Position numbers and translations under genes: made by a program | Notes under the pieces: generated by a model | Databases searched by the model: none | Told to the model about the DNA's origin: nothing | The model's input: the letters and a program-made list of their open reading frames with translations, nothing else | Part shown: positions 37,199-44,994 of the stretch, in pieces | Layout: each line of letters opens with the position of its first letter | Numbering within the stretch: position 1 is the first letter of the stretch | Assembly: GCA_934725535.1 (NCBI GenBank) | Contig: CAKVBV010000002.1 | Coordinates: forward strand, 1-64,000 | Length of the DNA stretch: 64,000 bases | Origin: an uncultured Bacteroidales bacterium | GTDB taxonomy: Bacteria; Bacteroidota; Bacteroidia; Bacteroidales; Paludibacteraceae | Reading direction: 5' to 3'

Positions 37199-37500
37199 GC
37201 TTGTCCTCCTCCGAATGACATTGGGATGGTGCTGCCGGGGGCAGGTGTCCCGTTCAACTTAATGGTGCCGAATTGTTTCTCGTATTTGCTTACATTCTCT
37301 TGCAGTGCGAACAGCAACTTCTTTGCATTCTCGGGGGTCATTACCACGCGCGACTGCACATTGGCCTCTTTCTGACCGGGCATCATGCACACAAAATCCA
37401 CTACGAACTCCGACGGCGAGTGCGCAATAATCGCCAAGTTCACATACTTGCCGTTTGCCATCTCGGGAGTGAGGTTGATGTTAATCTTTTGCTCTTCCAT
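37195..37500 (-). CDS. DUF3467 protein
   Basis: 101 residues, soluble and without a signal peptide. Beta-rich core NGKYVNLAIIAHSPSEFVVDFVCMMPGQKEANVQSRVVMTPENAKKLLFALQENVSKYEKQFG is the DUF3467 pattern: it starts with a YxNxxxIxHxxxEFxxDFxxxxP motif. The Gly-rich end is disordered. Members are widespread with unknown function. Its stop overlaps the phosphorylase start, indicating translational coupling. Confidence 0.85.
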   Translation of the reverse strand: MEEQKININLTPEMANGKYVNLAIIAHSPSEFVVDFVCMMPGQKEANVQSRVVMTPENAKKLLFALQENVSKYEKQFGTIKLNGTPAPGSTIPMSFGGGQA

Positions 37501-37540
37501 AATCTTTTGCTAATTAAGTATTTAGAATTAATGTTACGTC

Positions 37541-38698
37541 CTACCAATATAATACTCTGCGCTTGTACAGCGGCTGCGTTGCCAATATATATAAGGTCAG
37601 CAACGGCAGCAGCACATCCCATACCACTATCTCTATCCCCTGAAAACGCATCCCCAATCGCCTTGCGCCCACGTTCATCACAACCATCTGCGCCACCACG
37701 CGCAACAGCCACAACCCGTAGGCTATGCAGCATGCCAACCCGCCACCGCACACAAACACCGCTATCAACAATCCGTACAACAGTCCGCGACTCATCGGCT
37801 CCATCACCAACCGCCACTTGCTGCCCATCCTGTAGTTCGGCGACACCGACAGATGTCTGCGCTTCTGGTGTATCCATTCCTGCCACGTATGTTTCGGCAC
37901 CGACCATGTCAGACTCGCGCGCGAACAAACAATACTTGTATTGTACCTTGTGGCTATCTTGTTCACAAACAGGTCATCATCGCCTGCCCGCTCCGCCAGC
38001 AGACCGCGAAAACCGCTATGCTCAAAGAATGTCGAACGCCTGTATGCCAAGTTCCGTCCCACACCCATATACGGATGTCCCGCGGCTGCCATACCCAAAT
38101 ACTGCATACCGTTGAATAAGGTATCGTAGTTCAACAGGCTGTTCAGCAACGTATCTTCCTCAAAATAAGCACCATACCCCAACACGATCTCCGTCTCATG
38201 TCCTTTCCGCGGCGCAAAACCCTTCACCATCTCCCGTATCCATTGCCTCGATTCAGGGCGGCAGTCCGCGTCCGTCAGCAGCAGATAATCATAATGCGCC
38301 GCCTTGGCACCAATGGTCAACGCCAACTTCTTGGTACTAATCACGTGCGCACCGCGAGGTACAAAAGTGACATATAAGTTACTGCTAACCATTGCATAAC
38401 GTTCCAACACCTCCTGTGTCTTATCCTCACTCCCGTCATTCACCACTATCACCTCAAACTTCGGATAGTCCTGTGCCAACAGTGTCTGCAAATAGTCCTG
38501 CAGATTCTCCTCTTCATTCTTCGCGCACACAATCACACTCACCCCCGGACATTCCTCTGTCTGCTCCGTTTCATCGTGCTTATGATGCCGTTGCCAGCGA
38601 CTCACCCCGCACAAATAGCGCAGACAGAAATACAATTGGTAGCCTGACACAACTGCCAATGCTCCCAACAGGCAATAATCCACAAGGGAGAATGTCAT
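37541..38698 (-). CDS. Membrane glycosyltransferase family 2
   Basis: 385 residues. One N-terminal TM (LVDYCLLGALAVVSGYQLYFCLRYL), then a full GT2 catalytic domain: GVSVIVCAKNEEENLQDYL, YPKFEVIVVNDGSEDKTQEVL, YDYLLLTDADCRPESRQWI (DAD metal site), GLLAERAGDDDLFVNK and WIHQKRRHLSVS. Three or four C-terminal TM segments follow. It probably transfers a sugar to a lipid or polysaccharide at the inner membrane. It overlaps the SGNH gene by four bases. Confidence 0.9.
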   Translation of the reverse strand: MTFSLVDYCLLGALAVVSGYQLYFCLRYLCGVSRWQRHHKHDETEQTEECPGVSVIVCAKNEEENLQDYLQTLLAQDYPKFEVIVVNDGSEDKTQEVLERYAMVSSNLYVTFVPRGAHVISTKKLALTIGAKAAHYDYLLLTDADCRPESRQWIREMVKGFAPRKGHETEIVLGYGAYFEEDTLLNSLLNYDTLFNGMQYLGMAAAGHPYMGVGRNLAYRRSTFFEHSGFRGLLAERAGDDDLFVNKIATRYNTSIVCSRASLTWSVPKHTWQEWIHQKRRHLSVSPNYRMGSKWRLVMEPMSRGLLYGLLIAVFVCGGGLACCIAYGLWLLRVVAQMVVMNVGARRLGMRFQGIEIVVWDVLLPLLTLYILATQPLYKRRVLYW

Positions 38699-39414
38699 TT
38701 CAGAACCTTACTCAAGTATTTCAGATTCAATCCTTTCAGTTGCTCTTCCGCCATCTTGCTCACCACTTTTGCGCCTTCCTCATTGAGCAGATATTCGCCC
38801 TTCGGAGAATGGTGTACATCCAAATCCGCATAGTATCCCATAGCGCCTTCCTCCCCTATTTCCGTCAGCCATGCTCGCGTCACCGCTTCCATATCCACCA
38901 AGGGAAGTTGCTTCTGCGCTGCCAAGCGGCGGATAGCCTGCGGATAAGCGCCCAACCTGTCTATCAACTTCCCGTCCATGTAAAACGGTTCCGCTAACGG
39001 AGTGCACAATATGACGCGCATCTTCTTCTCCTCAGCCGCTGTAATCACTACCGACAAACGCTGGATAAACGCATCCACGGGACTGTATTGCATATATATC
39101 GTCTCATGCAGGTCATTCTGTCCGAACTGTATCAACAATATATCCTTCTTCCCAAACGGCATCAGCAGCGAATCCAACACGCCGGGCTCTGCAGTCACTT
39201 TGCGCACACTCATACCCGTCTGAGCCATATTCACCACCTCCATATCCGGCAAGTACACAGGGAACAACTGCCCCCAACCGCGCACATTCGACTCCACAGC
39301 CGCATCAGCCATCGTACCGTCACCCAACATCACCAACGCCGGCTGCTTACCTGCAGCCCATACACCTTGCCACATCAATGCCGCCATAGCCAGCAAAACA
39401 ACACACCTCTTCAT
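38695..39414 (-). CDS. SGNH/GDSL-like exported protein with Ser-to-Gly at the nucleophile
   Basis: 239 residues with a signal peptide (MKRCVVLLAMAALMWQGVWAAG). The order of blocks is that of rhamnogalacturonan acetylesterase-like SGNH hydrolases: block I ALVMLGDGTMAD (31-37), block II Gly in AQTGMSV, block III IQFGQNDLHE (98-101), block V near DLDVHHSPKGEYL. In block I the usual GDS is GDG: the codon at residue 33 is GGT. Without the Ser nucleophile it may be inactive, or use the neighbouring Thr. First gene of the long leftward cluster. Confidence 0.82.
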   Translation of the reverse strand: MKRCVVLLAMAALMWQGVWAAGKQPALVMLGDGTMADAAVESNVRGWGQLFPVYLPDMEVVNMAQTGMSVRKVTAEPGVLDSLLMPFGKKDILLIQFGQNDLHETIYMQYSPVDAFIQRLSVVITAAEEKKMRVILCTPLAEPFYMDGKLIDRLGAYPQAIRRLAAQKQLPLVDMEAVTRAWLTEIGEEGAMGYYADLDVHHSPKGEYLLNEEGAKVVSKMAEEQLKGLNLKYLSKVLK

Positions 39415-39453
39415 ATTCTTTCTTTTTTATAGTTATCCTATTTAATTAGACCG

Positions 39454-39485
39454 CAAAGTTACAAAAAAAACGCAACAACTACAAA
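39454..39485 (-). promoter_or_regulatory. Promoter of the SGNH-to-GT cluster
   Basis: Minus-strand TTTG (39482-39485), a 20-base spacer and TAACTTTG (39454-39461), about 40 bases before the SGNH start. The genes from 39414 to 32505 follow with small gaps or overlaps and may form one transcript. Confidence 0.7.
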
Positions 39486-39732
39486 TATTATGCTCTTTTT
39501 CTGCTTTATGCCTACAATCTTTTGCCGCAAGTTGCACAATTTCAAGTCCTGTTTGATAAAACATACAGCGCATATTATGCCGCAATGGGCTTTGCAGTTT
39601 TGTTCAACATAGATTACCCGCTTAGTTATATCAGACCCGCGTTATTCCTATCGGCAACAACATCCTTCTACAAATCAAATGGCGCAAATCATTATATCTT
39701 TTCCATAAAATTCACTTTTTCAACAGGATAAT
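39486..39732. other. Intergenic stretch, nothing recognised
   Basis: About 250 bases between the divergent SGNH and rpmH promoters. It is AT-rich, without long frames, arrays or palindromes. It may contain regulatory sites for either side but none is recognisable. Confidence 0.5.
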
Positions 39733-39763
39733 TTTGCCGTATCGAAAAAAAGAAGTACCTTTG
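39733..39763 (+). promoter_or_regulatory. Promoter of rpmH-rbfA
   Basis: TTTG (39733-39736), a 19-base spacer and TACCTTTG (39756-39763). The leader before rpmH is about 125 bases, long enough for regulation. Confidence 0.75.
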
Positions 39764-39894
39764 CACGCTTTTTCGGTTACAAACGCAGTATAATCTTTAC
39801 TTATGCGGATTGCCGTGCGTTTCCTAACTGAAAAATAATATAGTACGATAATTATAAACTCGCCCACTATGACGGGGCATAAAGCAATAAGGCA

Positions 39895-40053
39895 ATGAAA
39901 AGAACGTTTCAACCATCGCAACGCAAAAGACGTAACAAACATGGGTTCCTGCAGAGAATGGCTACCGCCAATGGTCGCCGTGTACTCGCCGCTCGTCGCG
40001 CCAAAGGACGCAAGAAACTGACCGTAGCAGACGAAGGACGTCATAAGTATTAA
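39895..40053 (+). CDS. rpmH: 50S ribosomal protein L34
   Basis: A 52-residue gene, easily missed. It reads [20 protein letters not shown], then [32 protein letters not shown]. This is the full L34 signature ([11 protein letters not shown]...HGFR.RM.T..GR.vL..RR.kGR..L). It is highly basic and part of the large ribosomal subunit. rbfA follows 117 bases downstream. dnaA and rnpA, often adjacent in other bacteria, are not here. Confidence 0.97.
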   Translation: MKRTFQPSQRKRRNKHGFLQRMATANGRRVLAARRAKGRKKLTVADEGRHKY

Positions 40054-40169
40054 TCCGCACGATTGACCGGTTGGTTGGAGGGCTACTCCAACGCGAACGC
40101 TGCAGGGAAAAGAGTAGAGACTCCTTTCCCTTGTTTGCAATAGAAATCAATGAACAATAAAACCTGACA

Positions 40170-40511
40170 ATGGAATCAACACGATTAGAAAAAATTGAAC
40201 GCCTCATCCAAAAAGACCTGAGCGACATATTTCTGCGCTATGCACGCGCATTGCGCGGCACGCTCATCTCTGTCAGTGAGGTGCGTATATCGCCCGACCT
40301 GAGCATTGCACACGTCTATCTTAGCATTTTTCCGCAAGACAAGGAAACCGCTACAATGGCGCAAATCAAGCAAGACACCGGCAAAATCCGCGGAGAAATG
40401 GGCAATATGGAACGTCATCAACTCCGCATTATCCCCGAACTGCACTTTCATCTTGACGAAACCATCGACAAGATGGAGCGGATTGACCAACTCCTGAAAG
40501 GAAACGCTTAG
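40170..40511 (+). CDS. rbfA: Ribosome-binding factor A
   Basis: 113 residues with a KH-like fold: RLEKIERLIQKDLSDIFLRYARA, LISVSEVRISPDLSIAHVYLSIFP and IRGEMGNMERHQLRIIPELHFHLDETIDKMERIDQLL. It binds 30S precursors and is needed for late 16S rRNA maturation and cold growth. It lies between rpmH and an ABC-type permease that starts 13 bases later. Confidence 0.95.
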   Translation: MESTRLEKIERLIQKDLSDIFLRYARALRGTLISVSEVRISPDLSIAHVYLSIFPQDKETATMAQIKQDTGKIRGEMGNMERHQLRIIPELHFHLDETIDKMERIDQLLKGNA

Positions 40512-40523
40512 TCCATCACGCTA

Positions 40524-41741
40524 TTGTCCCGAATAGAGCATATCATAGCGTGGCGCTACCTCTTCTCCAAGAAGGGGCACAATGCCATCAATATCGTCTC
40601 CGGTGTGAGCGCTGCGGCTGTCGGAGTGGTAACTGCCGCTATGGTGTGTGTCATGAGCGTGATGAACGGATTCGGAAGTATGGTCGAACAACTCTTCTCG
40701 CAGTTCGACCCCGACATACGCATAGAGGCTGCCACCGGCAAGTCTTTCCTGCTTGACCCTCAAACACTGAAACATATCAGCGACTTACCATCGGTGGCAA
40801 TGCTCAGCCAAACTATCGAAGAGACGGCTCTTGTGTATTTCGATGACAAGCAAATGCCTGTGCAGTTGCGAGGGGTGGACACCGCCTTTTCTGCACTGAC
40901 ACACATCGACCAAATCATCACAGACGGCAAGTTCCAAGTCTATGACGGTGCTTTCGAGCGTGCCGTATTGGGACAAGGATTGGCGTGGCAGTTGGGTATC
41001 GGCGCGCATTTTGTGCAGGCTATCCATATCTATGTGCCCAAACGCACCGGCACGGTCAATATGCTTCGACCCGACCTTAGTTTCAACCACGAGACGTGCT
41101 TCATAGCCGGCACTTTCGCCGTGCAGCAAACCAAGTACGATGATGCGCTTATGTTGGTTTCCATCGATATGGCTCGTCGGCTGCTGGATTATGATGACAA
41201 CCAAGTATCGGCATTGTTGGTGCAAACCAAGCAGGGAGTCAGTACACGACAAGCCAAAAGAGAACTGCAGTCCGTCTTGGGCGACAACTATCGTATCCTC
41301 GACCGCTACCAACAGCAGGAAGACTTCTTCCGTATCCTTCGCATCGAGAAACTGCTTACAGCACTGCTTTTGGCTTTCATCTTGCTCATTGCCACGTTTA
41401 ATATCATTAGTGCATTATCTATGCTCATCATCGACAAACAACGCGACATAGAAGTCTTATTCCATCTCGGAGCCGACCCTAAGATGATTCGCCGCATCTT
41501 CTTTGTGGAGGGGTGGCTTATTTCGGGCTTGGGTGCTGCTGTCGGGCTGGTTGTAGGCTTGATAGTCTGTCTGGTACAGGAGCATTTCGGCATCCTCAAA
41601 CTGGGTTCCGGCACCGAGTATGTGCTATCGGCTTACCCTGTTTCCGTACAATGGCAGGATATGTTGGTGATTATGGCTATAGTGTCCGTATTAGGGGCAG
41701 TCGCTGCATATATACCCGCTAAACGTATATCTCCGGCATAA
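40524..41741 (+). CDS. FtsX/LolCE-like ABC transporter permease
   Basis: 405 residues beginning with a TTG start codon, as the family N-terminus IIAWRYLFSKKGHNAINIVSGVSAAAVGVVTAAMV requires. One N-terminal TM, a large periplasmic MacB-like core (about 55-270), and three C-terminal TMs of the FtsX domain (ALLLAFILLIATFNIISALSMLI, GLGAAVGLVVGLIVCLV and MLVIMAIVSVLGAVAAYIPA). It probably extracts lipoproteins or exports a substrate. The ATPase partner is not adjacent. Operon with rpmH and rbfA. Confidence 0.88.
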   Translation: MSRIEHIIAWRYLFSKKGHNAINIVSGVSAAAVGVVTAAMVCVMSVMNGFGSMVEQLFSQFDPDIRIEAATGKSFLLDPQTLKHISDLPSVAMLSQTIEETALVYFDDKQMPVQLRGVDTAFSALTHIDQIITDGKFQVYDGAFERAVLGQGLAWQLGIGAHFVQAIHIYVPKRTGTVNMLRPDLSFNHETCFIAGTFAVQQTKYDDALMLVSIDMARRLLDYDDNQVSALLVQTKQGVSTRQAKRELQSVLGDNYRILDRYQQQEDFFRILRIEKLLTALLLAFILLIATFNIISALSMLIIDKQRDIEVLFHLGADPKMIRRIFFVEGWLISGLGAAVGLVVGLIVCLVQEHFGILKLGSGTEYVLSAYPVSVQWQDMLVIMAIVSVLGAVAAYIPAKRISPA

Positions 41742-41798
41742 TCCCGATTTTGCCCTGACATTCCTCTTATATATATATATATATTTCCGATAGGCTTT

Positions 41799-41820
41799 CT
41801 ACGAGTGGATAGCGAGTGGA
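41799..41820. repeat. 11-bp units in reverse orientation, 2 copies
   Basis: CTACGAGTGGA and TAGCGAGTGGA, the reverse complement of the TCCACTCG-type units at 203 and 7680. A run of TA dinucleotides (about 41769-41783) precedes it. The simple repeat AATTCTTAATTCT (41853 on) follows. Confidence 0.6.
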
Positions 41821-41887
41821 TAGAGGTGAAATGTTTGGACGACGAAAGTTGCAATTCTTAATTCTAAATTTTTCATTCTTCATTAGA

Positions 41888-41919
41888 TTTGCGCATATCA
41901 TTTATTTGTTGTACTTTTG
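41888..41919 (+). promoter_or_regulatory. Promoter of tRNA-Leu
   Basis: TTTG (41888-41891), a 20-base spacer and TACTTTTG (41912-41919), ten bases before the mature tRNA 5' end. Confidence 0.75.
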
Positions 41920-41929
41920 CGGACGATTT

Positions 41930-42011
41930 GCGGCATTGGCGGAATTGGTAGACGCGCCAGACTTAGGATCTGGTTCTTTACGGAGTGAAGGTTCGAGTCC
42001 TTTATGCCGCA
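41930..42011 (+). tRNA. tRNA-Leu (anticodon UAG)
   Basis: 82 bases. Acceptor stem GCGGCAT/ATGCCGC, D region TGGCGGAATTGGTAGACGCG, anticodon stem CCAGA/TCTGG around loop CTTAGGA with anticodon TAG, a long type II variable arm (TTCTTTACGGAGTG), and T arm AAGGTTCGAGTCCTT. It reads CUN leucine codons. CCA is not encoded. Confidence 0.97.
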
Positions 42012-42033
42012 CTTGGGAGACAACGTATGGGAG

Positions 42034-42052
42034 ACAACGCGGCTCGCGTCGT
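42034..42052. repeat. Imperfect copy of the dispersed palindrome
   Basis: ACAACGCGGCTCGCGTCGT, the reverse-oriented palindrome with one changed base, preceded by GGGAG. It lies directly after the tRNA gene and before the next gene's start. Confidence 0.75.
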
Positions 42053-42087
42053 TATAGGAAAAAAGTGCAAAATTAAAACCTTGGATT

Positions 42088-42624
42088 ATGAACAAGATAC
42101 GTAAAACATCGCTTTTCTTTTTTATGATAGGGATTATTGCGTGTGCAATGACAGGTTGTTTGGACAATATCCAATCCGACTATACCCCGCGCATTTTGAT
42201 GTCTGACTTATATATCAATCCTTATTACATCAATGATACGGTGTTGCATGCACAGGACACGATGCATATCCGCTACAACACCAAGAGCGAAAAGTACCTG
42301 TCAGATACTATGTTGTTGGGCGATACGGTGATGTTTGGTGTGGCTTTTGACGCACAAGGCAACAACCTTGTATCCACTCAGATTGAATGGGACACCACCA
42401 ACGTACAGGCTTGGTTTGGCATAAACGATGCCATCAAAAAGGCATTGTCAGACACTACTAACCTCCATAGTGGCAATCTGTCGTATGTCCCGGGATATGG
42501 TGTGGCATCATTCCCCGTGTATCTGGTGCCTAAGAAAGCAGGTTCGCACACCATCAAACTGACGGTAGCGACTGACTCCAAGTACTCTCCTGTATCAGAG
42601 TCGTTTGATTTGGTAGTGGAGTAG
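42088..42624 (+). CDS. Lipoprotein of unknown function
   Basis: 178 residues. Signal MNKIRKTSLFFFMIGIIACAMTGCLDN with lipobox MTGC. The mature part is beta-rich and Ig-like (TMLLGDTVMFGVAFDAQGNNLVSTQIEWDT; the end SHTIKLTVATDSKYSPVSESFDLVVE resembles the last strand of a fibronectin- or Ig-type domain). I do not recognise a named family. The radical SAM gene begins three bases after its stop, so they are co-expressed. Confidence 0.8.
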   Translation: MNKIRKTSLFFFMIGIIACAMTGCLDNIQSDYTPRILMSDLYINPYYINDTVLHAQDTMHIRYNTKSEKYLSDTMLLGDTVMFGVAFDAQGNNLVSTQIEWDTTNVQAWFGINDAIKKALSDTTNLHSGNLSYVPGYGVASFPVYLVPKKAGSHTIKLTVATDSKYSPVSESFDLVVE

Positions 42625-42627
42625 AGT

Positions 42628-43536
42628 ATGCTTAACCACTACCTATATCTTGCCCAATGGTTCCTGCGTGCACGCTTCTTCGGGCGTAAGGCACCTTTGC
42701 AGACAGTGCTGTTTATCACTGACAAGTGCAACCTCCGCTGCAAGCATTGCTCTGTATATGGTAGTGCGGGGTACAGGCAACGTTCTTTCGCAGACATTGT
42801 GAGTGATATGCACTATGCGTATGCACAAGGGTCGCGCTTTATTGATTTGGAGGGTGGAGAGCCTACATTATGGAAAGAAAACGGCCTTACTATCAATGAT
42901 ATTATTGCAGAGGCAAAGCGGATAGGGTTCTTCTCTATCACGGTTACTACCAATGCTCAGCAGGACTTCTCGTGGATACACCCGCATAGTATTTGGGTAA
43001 GTATGGACGGGGTGGGCAAGTACCACGACAGCATACGCGGGGAGGGTACCTTTGCACGTCTCGAAGAGAATATACACCGTTCAGGGCAGAAGCATATCTG
43101 TGTGAATATGGTGGTCAATACGCTCAACTATGAGTCGCTGCCTGCCGCTATGGAGTATGTGAAGAACAACCCGGACATCGAACAGATAAGTATCAACTTT
43201 CATACACCTTACCCTGGTACCGAGTACCTGATGCTACCACCCGAACAGAAAGCCGCCATCATAGACAGCGTGATAGCCTACAAGCATCGCGGGTACCCGA
43301 TAATGAACAGTTACTCAGGACTGAAGAAGATGAAACTCAACGCCTTGGGCAAGATACGATTGGGCAAAGAGTGCTTCGTAACAGACTTTATCTATCCCGA
43401 CGGCAAACGCAGCCTGTGTCTTGGATATGGTACAGACCAATGCCGTCAGTGCGGTTTCTGTATGGCAGGCGAGATGGCATCGGTGTTCCATTTCTGCCCT
43501 GATACACTATTGAGCGGATTCAAGTTGAGGATGTGA
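42628..43536 (+). CDS. Radical SAM protein with Cys-rich C-terminus
   Basis: 302 residues. TDKCNLRCKHCSVYG carries the SAM/4Fe-4S motif Cys34-x3-Cys38-x2-Cys41. IDLEGGEPTLW is the GGEP SAM-binding motif. The later part follows a partial TIM barrel (VSMDGVGKYHDSIRG). The last 60 residues contain further Cys (ECFVTDF, SLCLGYGTDQCRQCGFC), suggesting an auxiliary cluster like SPASM/twitch domains. The reaction is unknown. It overlaps the convergent histidine kinase by 30 bases. Confidence 0.85.
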   Translation: MLNHYLYLAQWFLRARFFGRKAPLQTVLFITDKCNLRCKHCSVYGSAGYRQRSFADIVSDMHYAYAQGSRFIDLEGGEPTLWKENGLTINDIIAEAKRIGFFSITVTTNAQQDFSWIHPHSIWVSMDGVGKYHDSIRGEGTFARLEENIHRSGQKHICVNMVVNTLNYESLPAAMEYVKNNPDIEQISINFHTPYPGTEYLMLPPEQKAAIIDSVIAYKHRGYPIMNSYSGLKKMKLNALGKIRLGKECFVTDFIYPDGKRSLCLGYGTDQCRQCGFCMAGEMASVFHFCPDTLLSGFKLRM

Positions 43537-44691
43537 TGCTTCATCCAAAGTTATCCTGAACGTGGTGCCGACACCTACTTGTGACTGGCGGACAAAGAGT
43601 TTGCCATGGTGGAAGTCCTGAATAATACGGCGCGCAAGAGAAAGACCCAAACCCCAGCCACGTGTTTTGGTGGTATAACCCGGGCGGAAGATGGTATTAT
43701 AATGCCGCCGCTCTATTCCTTTGCCTGTGTCTGTTACGTCAATATACAGTTTATGGGTATCTCGGGTAAGGGTGATAGTGATGTGTCCTTTGCCTTCCAT
43801 ACTGTCAATGGCATTCTTGCACAAATTCTCTATAACCCATTCAAACAGCGGCGGGCAGAGCAGTGCCTGCGTATGCTCACAGCCCTCCGCCACTAATGTA
43901 TATTCCACTTTGGCAGATGTGCGGGCACGCATATAGTCTATGGCGTGTGTGATTATCGGCAACACATCGGTTGGGGACAGTTCGGGTTGTGACCCTACTT
44001 TGGAGAAGCGTTCCGCTATAGTCTGCAAGCGATGTATATCCTCGTCCATCTGTGGGAGAAGCGGGTCATCAGGGTAACGTGCTTTGAGGAGTTCGTTCCA
44101 AGCATTGAGAGAAGATATCGGGGTACCTAACTGGTGAGCCGTCTCCTTGCTCAATCCTACCCACAGACTATTCTGCTCACTGCGTTGGGCAATCAGCAAG
44201 GTGATAACGGCAATGGCTATAAACGCCAATATGACCGAGAATTGGATAAACGGGAAATAGTACAGGTTGCGCAGAATGTTGGAGTCCTCAAAGTATATAT
44301 ATTGCACTATGTCGTTGGATATACGTACCTCTATAGGCTCCTGTGTCTCACGCAGATACTTGATTTTCTTTGCATAGAAATCTTCCACATCGTGTTTGGG
44401 CTCCTGTACGTTGCGCGAGAGAAGCAGGTTGTAGTCTGCATCCACCATATATACGGGTATAGTGGTATTGCCCTCCATCACACGGAGAAGGAAATCGATA
44501 TTGTCATCTTCATCTGCAAGGATAAACTGCCTCGTAGCCTCTGCCCATAGTTCTATCTTCTTGTGCTCCTCCTCTGCCAGTTGGTGAGCGATATAATTGC
44601 TATACAGCACACTCACCACCACAATGATGAGTATCAATGCCAAGACAACAACGCTGATATGATTCAAACTGACCCGTCTCACCTGCTGCAA
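43507..44691 (-). CDS. Membrane sensor histidine kinase
   Basis: 394 residues. Two TMs (about 12-33 and 145-170) enclose a periplasmic sensor. H-box SKETAHQLGTPISSLNAWNELL with the phospho-His near 186. ATPase motifs: N box ENLCKNAIDSMEG, G1 DVTDTGKGIE, F/G2 TTKTRGWGLGLSLARRII. No receiver is fused and no response regulator is adjacent, so the partner is unknown. The HQLGTP H-box type is common in Bacteroidetes. Convergent, with an overlap, to the radical SAM gene. Confidence 0.93.
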   Translation of the reverse strand: MQQVRRVSLNHISVVVLALILIIVVVSVLYSNYIAHQLAEEEHKKIELWAEATRQFILADEDDNIDFLLRVMEGNTTIPVYMVDADYNLLLSRNVQEPKHDVEDFYAKKIKYLRETQEPIEVRISNDIVQYIYFEDSNILRNLYYFPFIQFSVILAFIAIAVITLLIAQRSEQNSLWVGLSKETAHQLGTPISSLNAWNELLKARYPDDPLLPQMDEDIHRLQTIAERFSKVGSQPELSPTDVLPIITHAIDYMRARTSAKVEYTLVAEGCEHTQALLCPPLFEWVIENLCKNAIDSMEGKGHITITLTRDTHKLYIDVTDTGKGIERRHYNTIFRPGYTTKTRGWGLGLSLARRIIQDFHHGKLFVRQSQVGVGTTFRITLDEASHPQLESAQ

Positions 44692-44704
44692 TAAGTAACG
44701 GCTA

Positions 44705-44735
44705 CAAAATTACAAAGAAAAGCGTATATATGCAA
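44705..44735 (-). promoter_or_regulatory. Promoter of histidine kinase
   Basis: Minus-strand TTG (44733-44735), a 20-base spacer and TAATTTTG (44705-44712), 14 bases before the ATG. Confidence 0.65.
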
Positions 44736-44811
44736 GTCCTATGCCCGGGGAAAGCATAAAAGTTATGCACCTCCGGCAAAAACAGTATCGATTCATATTA
44801 CAAGACTCAAA

Positions 44812-44846
44812 AGGAGACTGCCTGAATGTGCCAGACAGTCTCCTTG
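44812..44846 (-). terminator. Terminator after the sorting-tail protein
   Basis: GGAGACTGCCTG pairs with CAGACAGTCTCC with one mismatch around a short loop. The plus-strand AAAA at 44808 gives a T-run on the minus strand. It is one of the recurring AGACTGCC-type hairpins. Confidence 0.7.
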
Positions 44847-44994
44847 GACAAAATATAAACTACGGGGAACTTCTATAACAATCCCCAACAAATGATTATA
44901 CGGTTTAGGTTATTTCCATACAAACCTGCCTTTTCAGGCAACAGATACCCAATTTCAGGTATGCACACCCTTATTTACAGGGATGGCGAAACTT

